Source of the DNA: Metellina segmentata
Taxonomy: Eukaryota > Arthropoda > Arachnida > Araneae > Tetragnathidae
Assembly: GCA_947359465.1 (NCBI GenBank)
Contig: OX375878.1
Location: 74,382,416 to 74,446,415, forward strand
Length of the DNA stretch: 64,000 nucleotides
Direction of reading: 5' to 3'
Numbering within the stretch: the first letter of the stretch is position 1; every line of letters begins with the position of its first letter. Made by a program: the position numbers and the translations under genes. Under the pieces are notes generated by a model. That model searched no databases. It worked only from the letters and a program-made list of their open reading frames with translations, and was not told the origin of the DNA. Shown here one piece after another: positions 33,480-45,225 of this stretch.

Positions 33480-35335
33480 CTTTTGACCCGGGACGCTTTA
33501 CTGGAAATCCTACCTTAGTTTTCATCTATCAATGTGTGCACAATCCCTCGCTTTTCTACTATCAATTTGTGCACAATCCCCATGCATTTGGAAATTTTAT
33601 TGCCCGGCTAATCACAGCACACCAGGGAAATGACGTAGCGTACCTCTCATTATCGAGCCCATAAATTTGGCAGTTTTAGTTTTTCAGCGAAGGAAGGGAA
33701 GAAGGACTCTAACAACTCAACTTCCGAAATTGGCGTCTATAAGAGGAGGCGAGAAGGACGAACACCTCGTATTTCGACATTCAAACCACTACTCAAATCC
33801 CTTCAATCAAAAAGTTCATCAGCAACTTAGCTAAAAAATTCTACCAAGACAGTGCTGAAAATTCAAATCCAACCATCCAAGAAATCGACATTTACGATCC
33901 AACCCTTCCCCAGAATAAAAGTAGACCAAGAGCCACTTTACTACTTGAAAATTAATTACTATCCCAATGCATCCACTCTTCATTATTCATCCCCCCCCCA
34001 TTATTAATCTAACTTTTATAAATCTGCAAAGAACGGACAAACCGATCTTTCTTATCTCGTGTTCTTTCAAAAGCTACAGCAGTCACTCAACCTCTAGCCA
34101 CTGTCCTGATTTCCCATTTAACCTGAAAGCATCATTTCTCCCAAGACCCTCACCATCAGTACCGGAGATTAAGGCCCCTACGGTGCCATGCGCTCCATGA
34201 ACATCAATTGCTGCTGCTGCTGCGAACACCTCCTATTTGCTGGTGAGTTTTCTTTGATGTGACGACCTCGTGACCGAGGTCGTCCTTCGTGGTGACCCCA
34301 GTCGCCTTTTTGAATCTCAGTCGCCGTTGGAAGTTTATGACTGGGGTTGGCTTTGCTGTTCGGAGACGTCGGTCTCGCCATTTGGACTTTTGTCTTTTTC
34401 TTGCGACTATTCCGGCTGCTTTTTGAGTCGGAGCTGATGGAGAGAAATGCTGGGAACTTTATGTATGGACTTTTTTCTGCCCTTTCCGTTGGAGAAATCT
34501 ACCCAAGCTTCCTTGCGATTTCTGAATGATGGGAGCGATATAAGCCATCATCCATTGCTGCCCGCTGGAAAAATCTATCCCAGCATCTTGGCTATTTCTG
34601 AATGATGGGAGCGATATAAGACATCATCCGTTGTTGACCGCTGGAAAATCTGCCCCAGCATCCTGGCGATTTCAGAATGATGGGAGCGATATACGCCATT
34701 TTCCGTTGCTAACCGTTGGATAAATCTGCCCCCAGCGTCCTTCTTCATGCTACGGAAAAATCGCCGATCCTGTCTTAGGAGATTGTAAAGCTTTGGGTGT
34801 AAATCTAACTCCTACGGTGTGTCCATGCTATAAAACTGGAATGTCGACGCCAGTGAACCAACGAGCAGAGTAAGAGAAGGTCGAATCAAGGGTCCGAGAG
34901 GCCGACGCCTCTGAACCCGATCTAGATACATCGCCAGAAAGCAACAATGGGCAAATATTGTTTTCGTTTTTTCTTTTTTACTTTTGTTTCCTGTTTCTGA
35001 AATAATTTTTTTAAATATATTTTTATACTTACTTTTTGAACTGTGAATCGTCCCCCGGGTAAAACCTTTTAAAATGATAACACAGTGTATTGAATAGGCT
35101 AGTTAGTTAAAAGGGAATTTGAATAGGTTGACCTATTGAATGAGTTGAAAATATTTTGAATAATGCTTTTTTTCTGGCAAAAGGGGAAAATTATGTTATC
35201 CTAGAAGTGTCTGTTTATTTCTTTGTGTTTAATAAATGTTTAGATCATTTAAAATTTGTGTTATTTTCCCCTTAATTGGTGAAAGTTGATTTCACTCAAC
35301 TCCATTAACCATTGCAGTCAGTAAGAACCTGTCAC
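33480..35335. other. Unassigned region, possibly LTR-derived
   Basis: It contains a 76-bp tandem repeat (listed separately), a short hairpin gacctcgtgaccgaggtc near 34262, an aataaa-type signal in tttaataaatgtttag near 35228, and a right end reading acctgtcaca. The word tgtgcacaatccc is nearly duplicated at 33533 and 33568. This mix suggests an LTR or an untranslated leader, but I found no second copy and no coding domain. Confidence 0.3.
34490..34740. repeat. 76-bp tandem repeat, three units plus a partial
   Basis: Units start near 34490, 34566 and 34642, each with a core tgaatgatgggagcgata (the third has one change). A fourth partial unit starts near 34717. The units differ by scattered substitutions and one small gap. 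No spacer-repeat alternation, so not a CRISPR array. Confidence 0.85.
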
Positions 35336-35829
35336 ACAGGGTTTTGTTCATAACGCAAAGAAATTTAAGGGATTTTAAATCATAAAGATGAAGTCTGAAG
35401 TTTAATAAAAGTCCACAATAATCTCATAATTTATGAAAATTCAATATTGTTTTCACCTTTGTATTTAATTCTTTGTTTTGTTTCATGCTAAACCTATTTG
35501 CTACTTTCCTGCCGCATTTCATGTCAATCAAAGCTGTACCTGTCGTTTTTTTTTTCGCATTTTACCTTTCGTGCCTAATTTTTGGCAGTGAGTGTATAAA
35601 ACCCAGAAATAACTGTTTTCCACAGTTGTATCTGGGCATATTATTTCCAAATCTAAGCCCGTATCTTCGCTTACGTCTCGGGTGTTATTGAGCTTGTTAG
35701 TAAGCCTTTGGACACGTGACATAAAAGGATAAACAATAGGTCGTAGGATCTGCTGAACATATAGCTGTGCTGTTTAACTTCGGTGGACCACAACTTGGAG
35801 ATCGAGTGTTGGAAGTAATGGCTTCACAC
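35336..35829. other. Unassigned stretch
   Basis: AT-rich, no gene or repeat recognised. Confidence 0.3.
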
Positions 35830-36120
35830 ACCATTGAACCAGAACGTGTCCAGGGAGCTATTTAGTTTCACAATAACGTCCGGTCACACACGAATCGCCT
35901 GTCCCAAGAGTGTACGTGATGCTGAAGCCATTTCAAGGACAGGTAACCTCAGTTCTATCTCACATCGGACATCTATGGGATATGCTAGACCGTCAATTGT
36001 GCCACTTCCAGAATATTGGGGATCTGGAGTCAACAGAATGCTTGGCATAATTTACTACAGGATAGCATAAGAATTTTGTTTGACTCCATACCACGCAGTA
36101 TATTGACTCCATGCCACGTA
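35830..36120 (+). pseudogene. Tc1-like transposase C-terminal fragment
   Basis: Diverged pieces: FHNNVRSHTNRLSQE where the family has QQDNARPHTAR; LSHIGHLWDMLDRQL, corresponding to the SPIEHLWD region; and LLQDSIRILFDSIPRSI near the C terminus. It runs directly into Helitron helicase sequence in the same frame, forming a chimeric open frame from 36016. Confidence 0.65.
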
Positions 36121-37173
36121 GTACAATTGTTGATGAATACAAAATTAATTCTGTGGGATGAAGCACCGATGACTCACGTACATGCCTTTTTAGCTGTAGA
36201 TAGATTTTTGCAAGATTTAATGAGTTGCTCTGAGCCATTTGGTGGAAAGGTTGTGTAGTTAGGTGGAGATTTCCGTCAAGTTCTGCCTGTGATTCCTAGA
36301 GGTTCCCGTTCTTTGACAATCGCCAGCTGCCTGAAAAAACATCCTCTTTGGGCTAAATTTCAGATTTTGTACCTTTCGGAAAATATGCGTGCTCTAGCAA
36401 CTGAAAGACAATTTGCTAAGTGGCTCTTAGACATAGGTGAATCTAAAGATGGTGAAATTGTAAAATTGCCACCCATTTGTTATCCATCTCTGCAAGATCC
36501 AACTAAACAACTTTATGGCGACATTGATTTCACTACTGTAACATCTAACGAACTTAAAAGTAGGGCAATTCTTACTGTTACAAATGATTTGTCTATAGAT
36601 CTTAATAATCAAGTGCTAAAATGTTTGCCAGGAAAGGAAGAAATTTATGAAAGTGTTGATTCAATAGTAAGTGATGATCCTCATGATCAACTGGCTTATC
36701 CGGAAGAATTTTTAAATAGCATTACACCGACAGGCATGCCACCACACAAACTGAGATTAAAGCTAGGTTCTATAATTATGTTGTTGAGGAACTTGCTACC
36801 ATCAAAAGGTTTGTGCAATGGCACGAGATTAATTATAACCAAATTACAGCGTAATATTATTGAAGCTCAGTTAATCGATGCAAATAACACCGAAACATTT
36901 TTTATCCCTCGTATACCACTAATTCCATCAGACAACAATATGCCCTTTTCTTTTAAGAGAAAACAATTAAATTAGGTTTAGGTTTCGCCATGGCAATCAA
37001 TAAGTCACAAGGACAGACATTTGAAAAAATTTGTTTAGTTCTAACAAAACCAGTTTTTAGCCATGGACAGCTGTATGTGGGCCTTTCAAGAGTGAGATCT
37101 TTTGATAGTCTCACTGTTATAGCCAACAACCCTGAAATCTACAACTGTGTCTTCAAAGAAGTTTTAGATTTAT
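36121..37173 (+). pseudogene. Helitron Pif1-like helicase, C-terminal remnant
   Basis: Helitron rolling-circle transposase helicase region. In order: LILWDEAPM (Walker B type), LGGDFRQVLPVIPRGSR, LYLSENMRA, a long middle part to IPLIPSDNNMPFSFKRKQ, then FAMAINKSQGQTFEKICLVL and HGQLYVGLSRVRS. It ends at the stop near 37171. A TAG at 36256-36258 and a frameshift near 36975 break it. The Walker A part and the Rep domain are not upstream, where Tc1 sequence is found instead. A gypsy element inserted 3 bp past its stop. Confidence 0.88.
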
Positions 37174-37179
37174 AATATT

Positions 37180-37465
37180 TATGGGATCAAATAGATAACT
37201 GCTAGTTAAGACGGACACTTTATTATGTAAAAGGGACATGGGACAAAACAGTTAACAGTTAAAACAATGAGGAAGAAACATCGGCAATTAACATCGTCAC
37301 ATAACATTCAATAGAGCTCGTCATAGCTCAATAACTTAAAGCGCGAAGCTCTTGCTTCCGCGGCTTACATTCAGCGTCTGATATAGTTACTATGTGATGC
37401 GGCGGGTCACCGCTAATGTATACATACGCGCGTAGAATGGGAACCGACGGGACTATTTTCCCACA
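37180..37465 (-). repeat. Left LTR of the young gypsy element (3' LTR on the coding strand)
   Basis: 286 bp. On the minus strand it begins tgtgggaaaatagtcccg and ends tttgatcccata. It matches the right LTR at all but one position that I could find. Confidence 0.92.
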
Positions 37466-38051
37466 ATCGGCCATCCGACAACGCATGCGACCTCGCATGA
37501 AAGCAATATAACACAGGGAAATAAAGCACTTCATGGGGAAAATATAACATCAAATAGAAAAATTAAACAAAAATAGAATATGGCACTATTAAACATATTT
37601 GACACATTTGACTCACTAACATATTTGAATAATTTGCAATAAATTCAAAACAGAACATAATAGTTTTGAAGGTCAAATTATAATGCACAAAACAGTAATG
37701 TAAATGAAAAGTAGTAATCAAACATTCTAAATGAAGCATATAGAACATAAAAATTTAAAACAAAACATCATTAAAAAAAATTCTATACGTAACCTGGTAT
37801 GCAAAGTAACAGGGAAAGTACAGTTATAAATTTCAAGGTTTTTATAATGCAAAAGGTAATAATTGCACACAGAAAAAAATTAATGAGTGGGAAAAAAATT
37901 AGATATTTCAATCAAAAGAACATATTTTAAACACAAATGGAAAAGAATATTTTTCATCTTCATACATTCACATTTTGTAAAAAAAATTAAGAAAACATAA
38001 ATTCTACAATAGACATAATGGAAATAAAATAAAATGTAACATGCAAACATA

Positions 38052-40390
38052 TTAAGTGAATGGCTTAATATATTTAGCGATGGTGGTAGTAGTTTTTGGC
38101 ACTTCAAGCTTAGCAACAACTTCTTTAGATGTGGTCGATTTACACGGATAGAGCCAACAGAACTTGGTGAATGAGTCAATCACAGCTGAAATATGACGAT
38201 AAGTTTTGTTTGAAGTTGCTAACGGTCCGAGATGGTATGTATGTAGAGGAGTATCGTCTTTGGGAAGAGGATTTAACAGACCCTCTTGTTTGCCGGCTTT
38301 TTTGTTTGAGAGAAGGCAAGGTATACAAGTTGATATATACTGTTTGATCTTTTGGTGTAATTGAGGAATATAGTACTGCTGCTTAATGAGTTCCTCTGTT
38401 CTTTTAACGGCAAAGTGACCTCGTTCATGGGCACTACGAATTATATCAAGGTGCATCGATTCTGGTACAACAAGAATGTCATTGCCATTGACGAATTTGT
38501 AAAGAACACCATTCTTTGTAGTAAAGTCATTATAATTCGATTTTGATGCGAGTTCACAGATGGCGCGAAGAGAAGCATCTTGTTGTTGAGCACGATGTAT
38601 ACGAATAGTAAGTGGATCAGGAGATACGGAAACAACTTGCACACGACTCAAAGCATCAACATGAGCCATTTTTGTTCCTGAGCGATGAACGATTGAATAA
38701 TCAAAGTCTTGAAGAAGTAAAATCCATCGAGCAATGCGAGTACAGACATCTTTTTTTGTCATTGTCTTAGTGAAGGCATCACAGTCGGTCACTATTGTGA
38801 AGTGTTGACCTAGAATGTACACACGGAATTTACGTAAGGCCTCGACGATTGCAAGGACTTCGAGTTCGTAACTGGAGTATTTGCGTTGACTGTCGTTTGT
38901 TTTGCGACTGTGGTAATACACGGGATGGAATTTATTGTCAGTGTCCTTCTGAAGTAGGATACAACCGAAACCATCTATTGAAGCATCACAGTGCACTTCA
39001 GTTTCAGCATTTTGGCGGTAAATGGCCAAAACGGGATTTTCACATAAAAGTCGTTTGAGGTGAAGAAATGAGGATCGTTCATTTGCGTCAAAATGGAATT
39101 TACAGTCTTTACGAAGCAGGTCACTAAGAGGTTTAGCGATGAGTGAGTAGGACGGTATAAATTTACGAAAATAACCGGTCAGTCCGAGGAATTTCTGAAC
39201 ATCTTTCGTGCATTTGGGTTCTGGATAACGGGTGACAGCATCAGTTTTAGAAGGCGAAGGAAAAAGTTTTCCAGACTCAACGATGTGTCCTAAAAATTCA
39301 ATACGGCGGTGAAAAAATTGGCATTTCTTGAAGTTAATCTCAAGTCCATAGTCCTTGGCGACATCAAGAACTAAACGAAGTCGGGACAGAGCTTCAACAT
39401 CATCTTTGGCAGGGATAACCAAATCATCCATATAAGGTAGAACAATTCCCTCGACTATCAGGTCACGAAACACAGTATTGATGAAACGTTGAAACACAGC
39501 GGGGCAATTCACCATACCAAAAGGCATACGTTTGAATTGGTACTGTCCACGATATGTGACAAAAGAAGTGTATGGACGACTTTGTTCTGCAACTGAAACT
39601 TGATGGAAAGCATTTTTCATGTCCAAAGTACTGAACACTTTAGCATCTTGCAACTGATCAAGAATATCCTCAATGAGTGGTAGGGGATATCGATCTTTTT
39701 CAATCACTTTGTTAATTTGGCGATAGTCAATAACGACACGGGGATCACCATTCTTTTTACGCACAACAAGTGTTTGACTTGAGTACGGCGATGAGCAGGG
39801 CTCAATGACATCATTGGCAAGCCATTCGTCGACTTGTTTTTCAACTATGTCACGTTCCACAAAAGGCAAACGGCGAGGTGAATGATAGATTGGCTTTTCG
39901 TCGACCAAAGTAACACTCAGTTCGACATCAGTTGATTTAGTCTTTTTCGGCAAGTAGGATTGGAGCAATTGTTGAACGTCATCACGGATTTTTCTGGGAA
40001 TGCTGCGGTCCACATCAAACTCTGGGGTATCGTCCTCGATGTGCAGGATGAAATTTTCGGACAAAGACGTCGAAGTGGGGTCAGTTTTTGTAAATTTTAT
40101 TCCATCCGGGGCAACAGTCATGGTTGCTTGATGAATAACATCACAGCCAATTAGGATGGGGTACGTCATGGAGGAGTCGGGTACAACACGAAAAGTTGTA
40201 TCAAAGTTAATTCCATCAATTTGGATGGAAGAAGTAAATGTACCTATCACTGGGGTCTTTGCTGAACCAAATCCAGTAAGGAGGGAGTTATTGTGCGTCA
40301 ATTCAGGAGAACCAATGAATTTCCATATACCATGCTGCATTAAAGTTAAGGGACTTCCAGTATCAATTAACGCAGAGTATTTGGTATTTA
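38052..40390 (-). CDS. pol: Pol of the young gypsy element (protease, RT, RNase H, truncated integrase)
   Basis: Polyprotein for reverse transcription and integration. From Met at 40340 it has 762 residues, but the protease motif ALIDTGSP lies just upstream (about 40365-40342) in the same frame. Pol is therefore probably reached by a -1 shift near the gag stop at 40388-40390. Residues counted from that Met: RT with PFGMVNCPAVFQ and YMDD at 303-306; RNase H with D452, a YELEVLA Glu and VTDC near 519; integrase zinc region H638, H642, C672, C675. In the integrase core HLGPL lacks the Asp normally before it, and the protein stops soon after VIDSFTKFCWLYP. The second catalytic Asp and the Glu are absent. 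RT and RNase H look intact; integration in cis should fail. Confidence 0.9.
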
Positions 40391-41839
40391 AAGTGTAATT
40401 ACTTTACATGTGTGCGGAGTAATTTCTTTAATGGAACTAACAACATCGGGTGATTTCTGAGTCGCGGTTTTTAGGCATTGTGATGAAATGTGACCAAAAT
40501 TTTTACAAATTAAACAGCGTTTTCCACGATTTTTATCTGGGCAGTTTCGCGAAATATGGTTTGTACCATTGCAGTTATAACAAGTTAAATGTTTGGAAGA
40601 AATCGAAGTTTGGTTTTGTGATTTAGAATTTTGAGGATAATGATGAAGTTTAGAATCAAAAGTGCGACTAGTATTTGTTTCATTATGGGTACGAGAATGA
40701 TTATTAGAAAAACGATTTTTACTCTGAAAAATCTTTTCGTAAATATTAAGCTTTTCTTTGAATTCTGTCATCGATTTGCTACCGTATAATATCATTTTAT
40801 TAGCGTTAGAATCATTTATTCCTCGTATGCAGTAATCTATAATTGAACTTTCATCAATTTGTGCATCAGATCTAGCTGCTATCTCGCGGAGTGCTATTAA
40901 ATATTCGGCAAGGGATTCTTTTTCATCTAATTTGCGCCTACTTAATTCGACATGTATTTCGCGGGAGTTAAATCTTTGACCAAATTCATTTATCAACGCG
41001 GTTTTCAAGGAAGAAAAGGTTGTTAAGCCGTTCTGACTCTGAATGAAAGTTTTTGCTGCGCCTATCAACAATTTTTTACATATTAGAAGTTTTTGCAACT
41101 CAAGAGTTACTTCATACAATGAAAAGAAATTTTCGACATCCTTAATAAATGAATAAACAGAATAAGAATTTAGACCTGAGAACGAACGTTCTTCGATTAA
41201 CACATCTTTCAGAAATAACCAAGAAAAACGGTCAACAACAGCTGCATTCGATTTAGACGAATCATCAGAAAACGAGAATGTTTTAACACTGAATGGATTT
41301 GTTTGGATATTTTGTTCTTCTGGCGTCGGATGGGATATGTTTTGACTACTGGGGGAAGCCACCTGCGATAGCGGTTTAGGGGAAATTTCCGTTCCTTCTT
41401 TTTCGCGCTTACTACTACTATAGGCTACTTCCTGTTCTGTTTCATCATCAGAATTTGAGTCTAACATTTCATGCAATGATTTTAAATCAGAAAGCGAAAG
41501 TAAAATTCGTTCACACAATTCTTCAGCGGAGCCCTCTACATCTAAATTTAAAATATCACATATACAGATAAAGTTAGTTAAAGATAACTCTTTCAGCAGG
41601 GATTCCTTAGCGTTTTGCAAATTGAAATCAGAATCAAAACCTGCGAAAACACGAAATTTTCTTCGACTAGTGCGGTCGTAAATTTCGTTAGGGTAAACTA
41701 TGGAAAATAATAATTTAATGTTCCGAATAGATCCATTTTTTAAGAAGTTTGAAAGAAAAGGTATGTTATCCAAAATTAAGGAAGTCATAATTGCGAACTT
41801 ACCATGGACAACTGGAAATTCAAAGTAATCCAAAAGCAC
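40388..41839 (-). CDS. gag: Gag of the young gypsy element
   Basis: 483-residue structural polyprotein, open throughout. C-terminal nucleocapsid with two CCHC zinc knuckles, CYNCNGTNHISRNC (C420, C423, H428, C433) and CLICKNFGHISSQC (C442, C445, H450, C455). Residues about 240-365 look like a retrotransposon gag capsid region (LAEYLIALREIA). Near residues 85-117 there is a SAP-like pattern, LTNFICICDILNLDVEG then LCERIL, unusual for gag. A Ser-rich linker spans about 125-200. Pol follows in the -1 frame with the protease motif right after the gag stop. The start at 41839 is the first Met of the frame, about 100 nt inside the right LTR. Confidence 0.9.
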   Translation of the reverse strand: MLLDYFEFPVVHGKFAIMTSLILDNIPFLSNFLKNGSIRNIKLLFSIVYPNEIYDRTSRRKFRVFAGFDSDFNLQNAKESLLKELSLTNFICICDILNLDVEGSAEELCERILLSLSDLKSLHEMLDSNSDDETEQEVAYSSSKREKEGTEISPKPLSQVASPSSQNISHPTPEEQNIQTNPFSVKTFSFSDDSSKSNAAVVDRFSWLFLKDVLIEERSFSGLNSYSVYSFIKDVENFFSLYEVTLELQKLLICKKLLIGAAKTFIQSQNGLTTFSSLKTALINEFGQRFNSREIHVELSRRKLDEKESLAEYLIALREIAARSDAQIDESSIIDYCIRGINDSNANKMILYGSKSMTEFKEKLNIYEKIFQSKNRFSNNHSRTHNETNTSRTFDSKLHHYPQNSKSQNQTSISSKHLTCYNCNGTNHISRNCPDKNRGKRCLICKNFGHISSQCLKTATQKSPDVVSSIKEITPHTCKVITL

Positions 41840-43167
41840 AATTCTTGAAAAAAAATATTCACATTCACACTTTAGGAGATTGGTTTTTGTTGCTAGGGGT
41901 AATTAGGGTGACCAGGAAGAAAGGCCAGAGCCCCCAATTATGGGATCAAATAGATAACTGCTAGTTAAGACGGACACTTTATTATGTAAAAGGGACATGG
42001 GACAAAACAGTTAACAGTTAAAACAATGAGGAAGAAACATCGGCAATTAACATCGTCACATAACATTCAATAGAGCTCGTCATAGCTCAATAACTTAAAG
42101 CGCGAAGCTCTTGCTTCCGCGGCTTACATTCAGCGTCTGATATAGGGATGTTAAGCAAATCACAGAACTGCTACTCAATCACAGATACTTGTGAATCACA
42201 GTTCATACCTGTTACTCAAATATCAAAATATCAGTGATTGGGTAACAGTGATTGGGTAACAGTGATTCGGTATCAGTGATTCAGTATCAGTGATTTGGTA
42301 CCAGTGATTCGGTAACAGTTACTAAACTGATATCGCTAAGCTGATACCTTGGCTGATATTGATACTGTTACTGCGATCGGTGATTGCGACCGGGATCGGT
42401 GATTCGGTAACAGTGAAAGCTGTGACTGAGTTATGGTTATTTGGTAGCGGCGCCAGTTGGTCTGTGACGGATTGGGATTTCTCTGGAGGATTTTTAACCG
42501 GATGTTTAAGAAGGTAATGTGTTGCTTTCTGACTCACCAGATTCCCGCGCCTTTTTCTAAAGAAAAAAAGAATCTCGACAGTTTTGAGGAGAGTTCATAT
42601 AAAAACATTTTAAATTCTCTGTTTTAAATAATTTTTTGTTCGTTCTCAAATAATCACTGATTATTTATTTTGTTGTTTTTTTTATATAGAGTAACATGAC
42701 TAGAACTTGTTTTTATTTGATTTTTTTGGTTTGCTTATAATTAAAATTGTTCTGTTTAACATCTTGTAAATTGTTTTTAATTCTAAAAAACGAATTATGT
42801 GCTTCTGAAAGTATAACTTGAATGAGTCGAAATCACAGGAGGGGGAGGGGGGGAGATATTTATTTCATTTCGTTAGTGATTAGAATACGTTTTACGAGTT
42901 TCTGCCTTCTTTAAAGTTTGTCTCTTAAGATGAAACCGTTTCAGAGGGAGGATAAACACAACAATGTTTACAGCGGTAAAGAATGCAGTCTGAAATATCG
43001 TAATGCAAGTACAAAAGATTTTGATGACTGAATGTTTAATTTTTAAAGCGTATAATTTGTGGTTTGTAAACACTGATTCTCTGGAATTCCTTGTCAGACT
43101 GTTTTCAAAACAAATAAGAATGTTACTCGTTAGAATATTCCCTGTTTGCCTTAGAGATAAATTTTTA

Positions 43168-43976
43168 CAGGGGGGTAACAGAACCTGGAAAACCGGGAAA
43201 TCAGGGAATTCTCAGGGAACTTTTTATTTCTGGAAAAATCAGGGAAATCTCAGGGAAAATTTTCAAATTTTACAAAAAATCAGGGAATTTTTGACAACTT
43301 ATACTACTACTATTATCGTTTGTCCTATTTAGAGATGCGCTATTACGATTGCTTTTGAGAATTGAATAAATCGTATTCGACATAAATTGTAATTCGAATA
43401 AAGAACCATAGCGTCGTAATTTGTTAACACCGCGGAAGCCGCCGCTGCCGTTTTTTTCGCGGCTGCAAAGTCTTGTCGCCGTGAGGCTAGCAATACAACT
43501 TGTGGGATACAATTTGAAATTTTTGTAGCAAATGATGTTTTTTGTGTATTAAATTAATTATTTTTGTTTGCCATTATATTTTTGAAGACCTTTTTATGTA
43601 TATTTGCATTTGGTTTCGATAAATAGTATGACAATGTAGGGTCAGGTGTAAAAAGTTCATAATCAAAATATTTTGCATTTTTTCTCCAGTTTTTCAATTG
43701 CAATTATAACAGTTCCATTAAGGTTTCCAACCCTTACAATAACAATTAAAATATCGGTAGAGAAAAAATACAAAATATTTGTGGAGAATGATTCTTTTAT
43801 ATCCTCTGACCCTAAATATTTAAAAATAGTGTTGTGTGGATACTGTATATCGATACCAATCACGGATCACAACATTTCTTAAGGGAATTGTTAAATCAGG
43901 GAAATATTTGTGAGACTATCAGGGAAATCATGGAAATTTCAGGGAACTTTTTTTCAAGGATTTTGTTGCCACCCTG
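43168..43976. mobile_element. Nested TIR-like element within the hAT element
   Basis: The left end reads caggggggtaacagaacc; the right end, read inward, reads cagggtggcaacaaaatcc. Several copies of a tcagggaaat word lie near each end (43200-43290 and 43890-43955). A target duplication is not clear; a partial ttttac repeat is the best candidate. No coding content. Confidence 0.6.
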
Positions 43977-44035
43977 TTTTACTTTCACTCAGCTTATCAA
44001 TTTTAAAGTGCTACTAAAGAGAATATCTTCATCTT

Positions 44036-44097
44036 TTGTCTTCGGGGTGGATCCCGGACAGTTGACAATAATACGTGGTTACTCCAGTGTTGTGTGG
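44036..44097 (+). mobile_element. SINE 3' fragment
   Basis: Short match to the SINE body end: cttcggggtggatcccgg, then tactccagtgttg. It lies in the hAT element. Confidence 0.5.
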
Positions 44098-45225
44098 AAA
44101 CTGAACTACTCCACATTTTAGTTAATATTTTGTAAAAATTGTATGATTTATAAACTAAAGTATTGGACAGAAATTGTTGAATCAAGTCAAAAGCTACAGA
44201 TTTTTCACAGTAAGGTTTGACTTTTCTGCTGTTGTTCGTTTTGTGTTTTCTTCATCTCAAATAAAATTGTCGTGTCTTTGCACCACCACGAATACAACAA
44301 TACAAATTAATTCGAATGTTACTAGAGATTTAGAAAAATTACTTGATGTTTTGAAATTGTCAGATTATCAAATGTAAGGAAATTGTCTTGCTACACATTC
44401 TTCGATGAAAACATTTTTCTTCAACACACAAATATTTTGGATAAAGGTTATTTAGTGAAACGGATTTAAAGATAAAAAATAGGTTTGTCAATTATATATA
44501 TTTATTTAAAGATTAAAAATCCATAATTTGAATTCAATTAGAAGTAAAATGATCACGCATTCTAATGTATATCTCTTGATTTTAATGTTTAATTTATATG
44601 AAAATTTTGATATAGTTGAAACTATCTTAGTCACCAATATAAATTTATTGAGGAGAAAAAGTACCTTTAAAAAATGAATTACGGGCTAAAAATAAAAAAC
44701 GGCTCATAGTGGCAGAATAAAAATGAAAAATTGATTTTATAATTGAAGGTTTATTGAGTGGCAGTTGTGCGTTTTATTAAATATATTCCAGTTGATCTGG
44801 ATGAAAAAAATACTGAGGTTCGAACTGTAAACTAGAGCACTGTAAGGCCACGACGTTACCGACTTAGCTATGTATTCCTTCGACGAAATAGTATTATTGA
44901 AAACATTCAACACATAAATAAAAGCATTCCGTTGCTACGAGTGACTAGAGATACTTTGCAGTCAACCAATCAGATTCATTCACAGTTTGAATCACAATCA
45001 CAGTTTTGAATCACAGATATTCGTCAGTAGCAGTCACAGTTAGAACTGTTACTGTCAAATCACTGTTAGTAACATCCCTAGTCTGATATAGTTACTATGT
45101 GATGCGGCGCGTCACCGCTAATGTATACATACGCGCGTAGAATGGGAACCGACGGGACTATTTTCCCACATATTGGTCACATTATTTTTACTATTCTATT
45201 TATATTTTTACTATTTTCATATGCA

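Larger units (their letters stand above)
42135..45088. mobile_element. Non-autonomous hAT element inside the gypsy LTR
   Basis: The element is 42143-45080 (2938 bp). A perfect 8-bp duplication, gtctgata, flanks it at 42135-42142 and 45081-45088, and the interrupted LTR continues on each side. The terminal inverted repeat is tagggatgtta. The left subterminal region has many copies of an acagtgattcggta-type word (42220-42420); the right has tcacagttt-type words (44970-45065). I see no transposase. A second TIR-like block lies inside it. Confidence 0.92.
41939..45170 (-). repeat. Right LTR of the young gypsy element, split by a hAT insertion
   Basis: LTR sequence occupies 41939-42142 and 45089-45170, 286 bp in total. 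The gap holds the hAT element and one copy of its 8-bp target duplication. Confidence 0.92.
37176..45174 (-). mobile_element. Young Ty3/gypsy retrotransposon, interrupted by a hAT element
   Basis: The element is 37180-45170, coding on the minus strand. A 4-bp duplication, tatt, flanks it at 37176-37179 and 45171-45174. The left LTR is 37180-37465 (286 bp). The right LTR is 41939-42142 plus 45089-45170 (also 286 bp), split by a hAT insertion. I see one difference between LTRs (37405 G, 45110 C), so insertion is recent. Next to the right LTR the minus strand reads attgggggctctgg, whose first bases resemble a tRNA-Pro-type primer site. Gag and pol are open, but integrase is truncated and the stretch 37466-38051 has no recognisable coding content. 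Confidence 0.92.

Noticed and set aside
34490..34740. Regularly spaced repeats resembling a CRISPR array
   Set aside because: Whole units are similar with no unique spacers between repeats, in a eukaryotic context.
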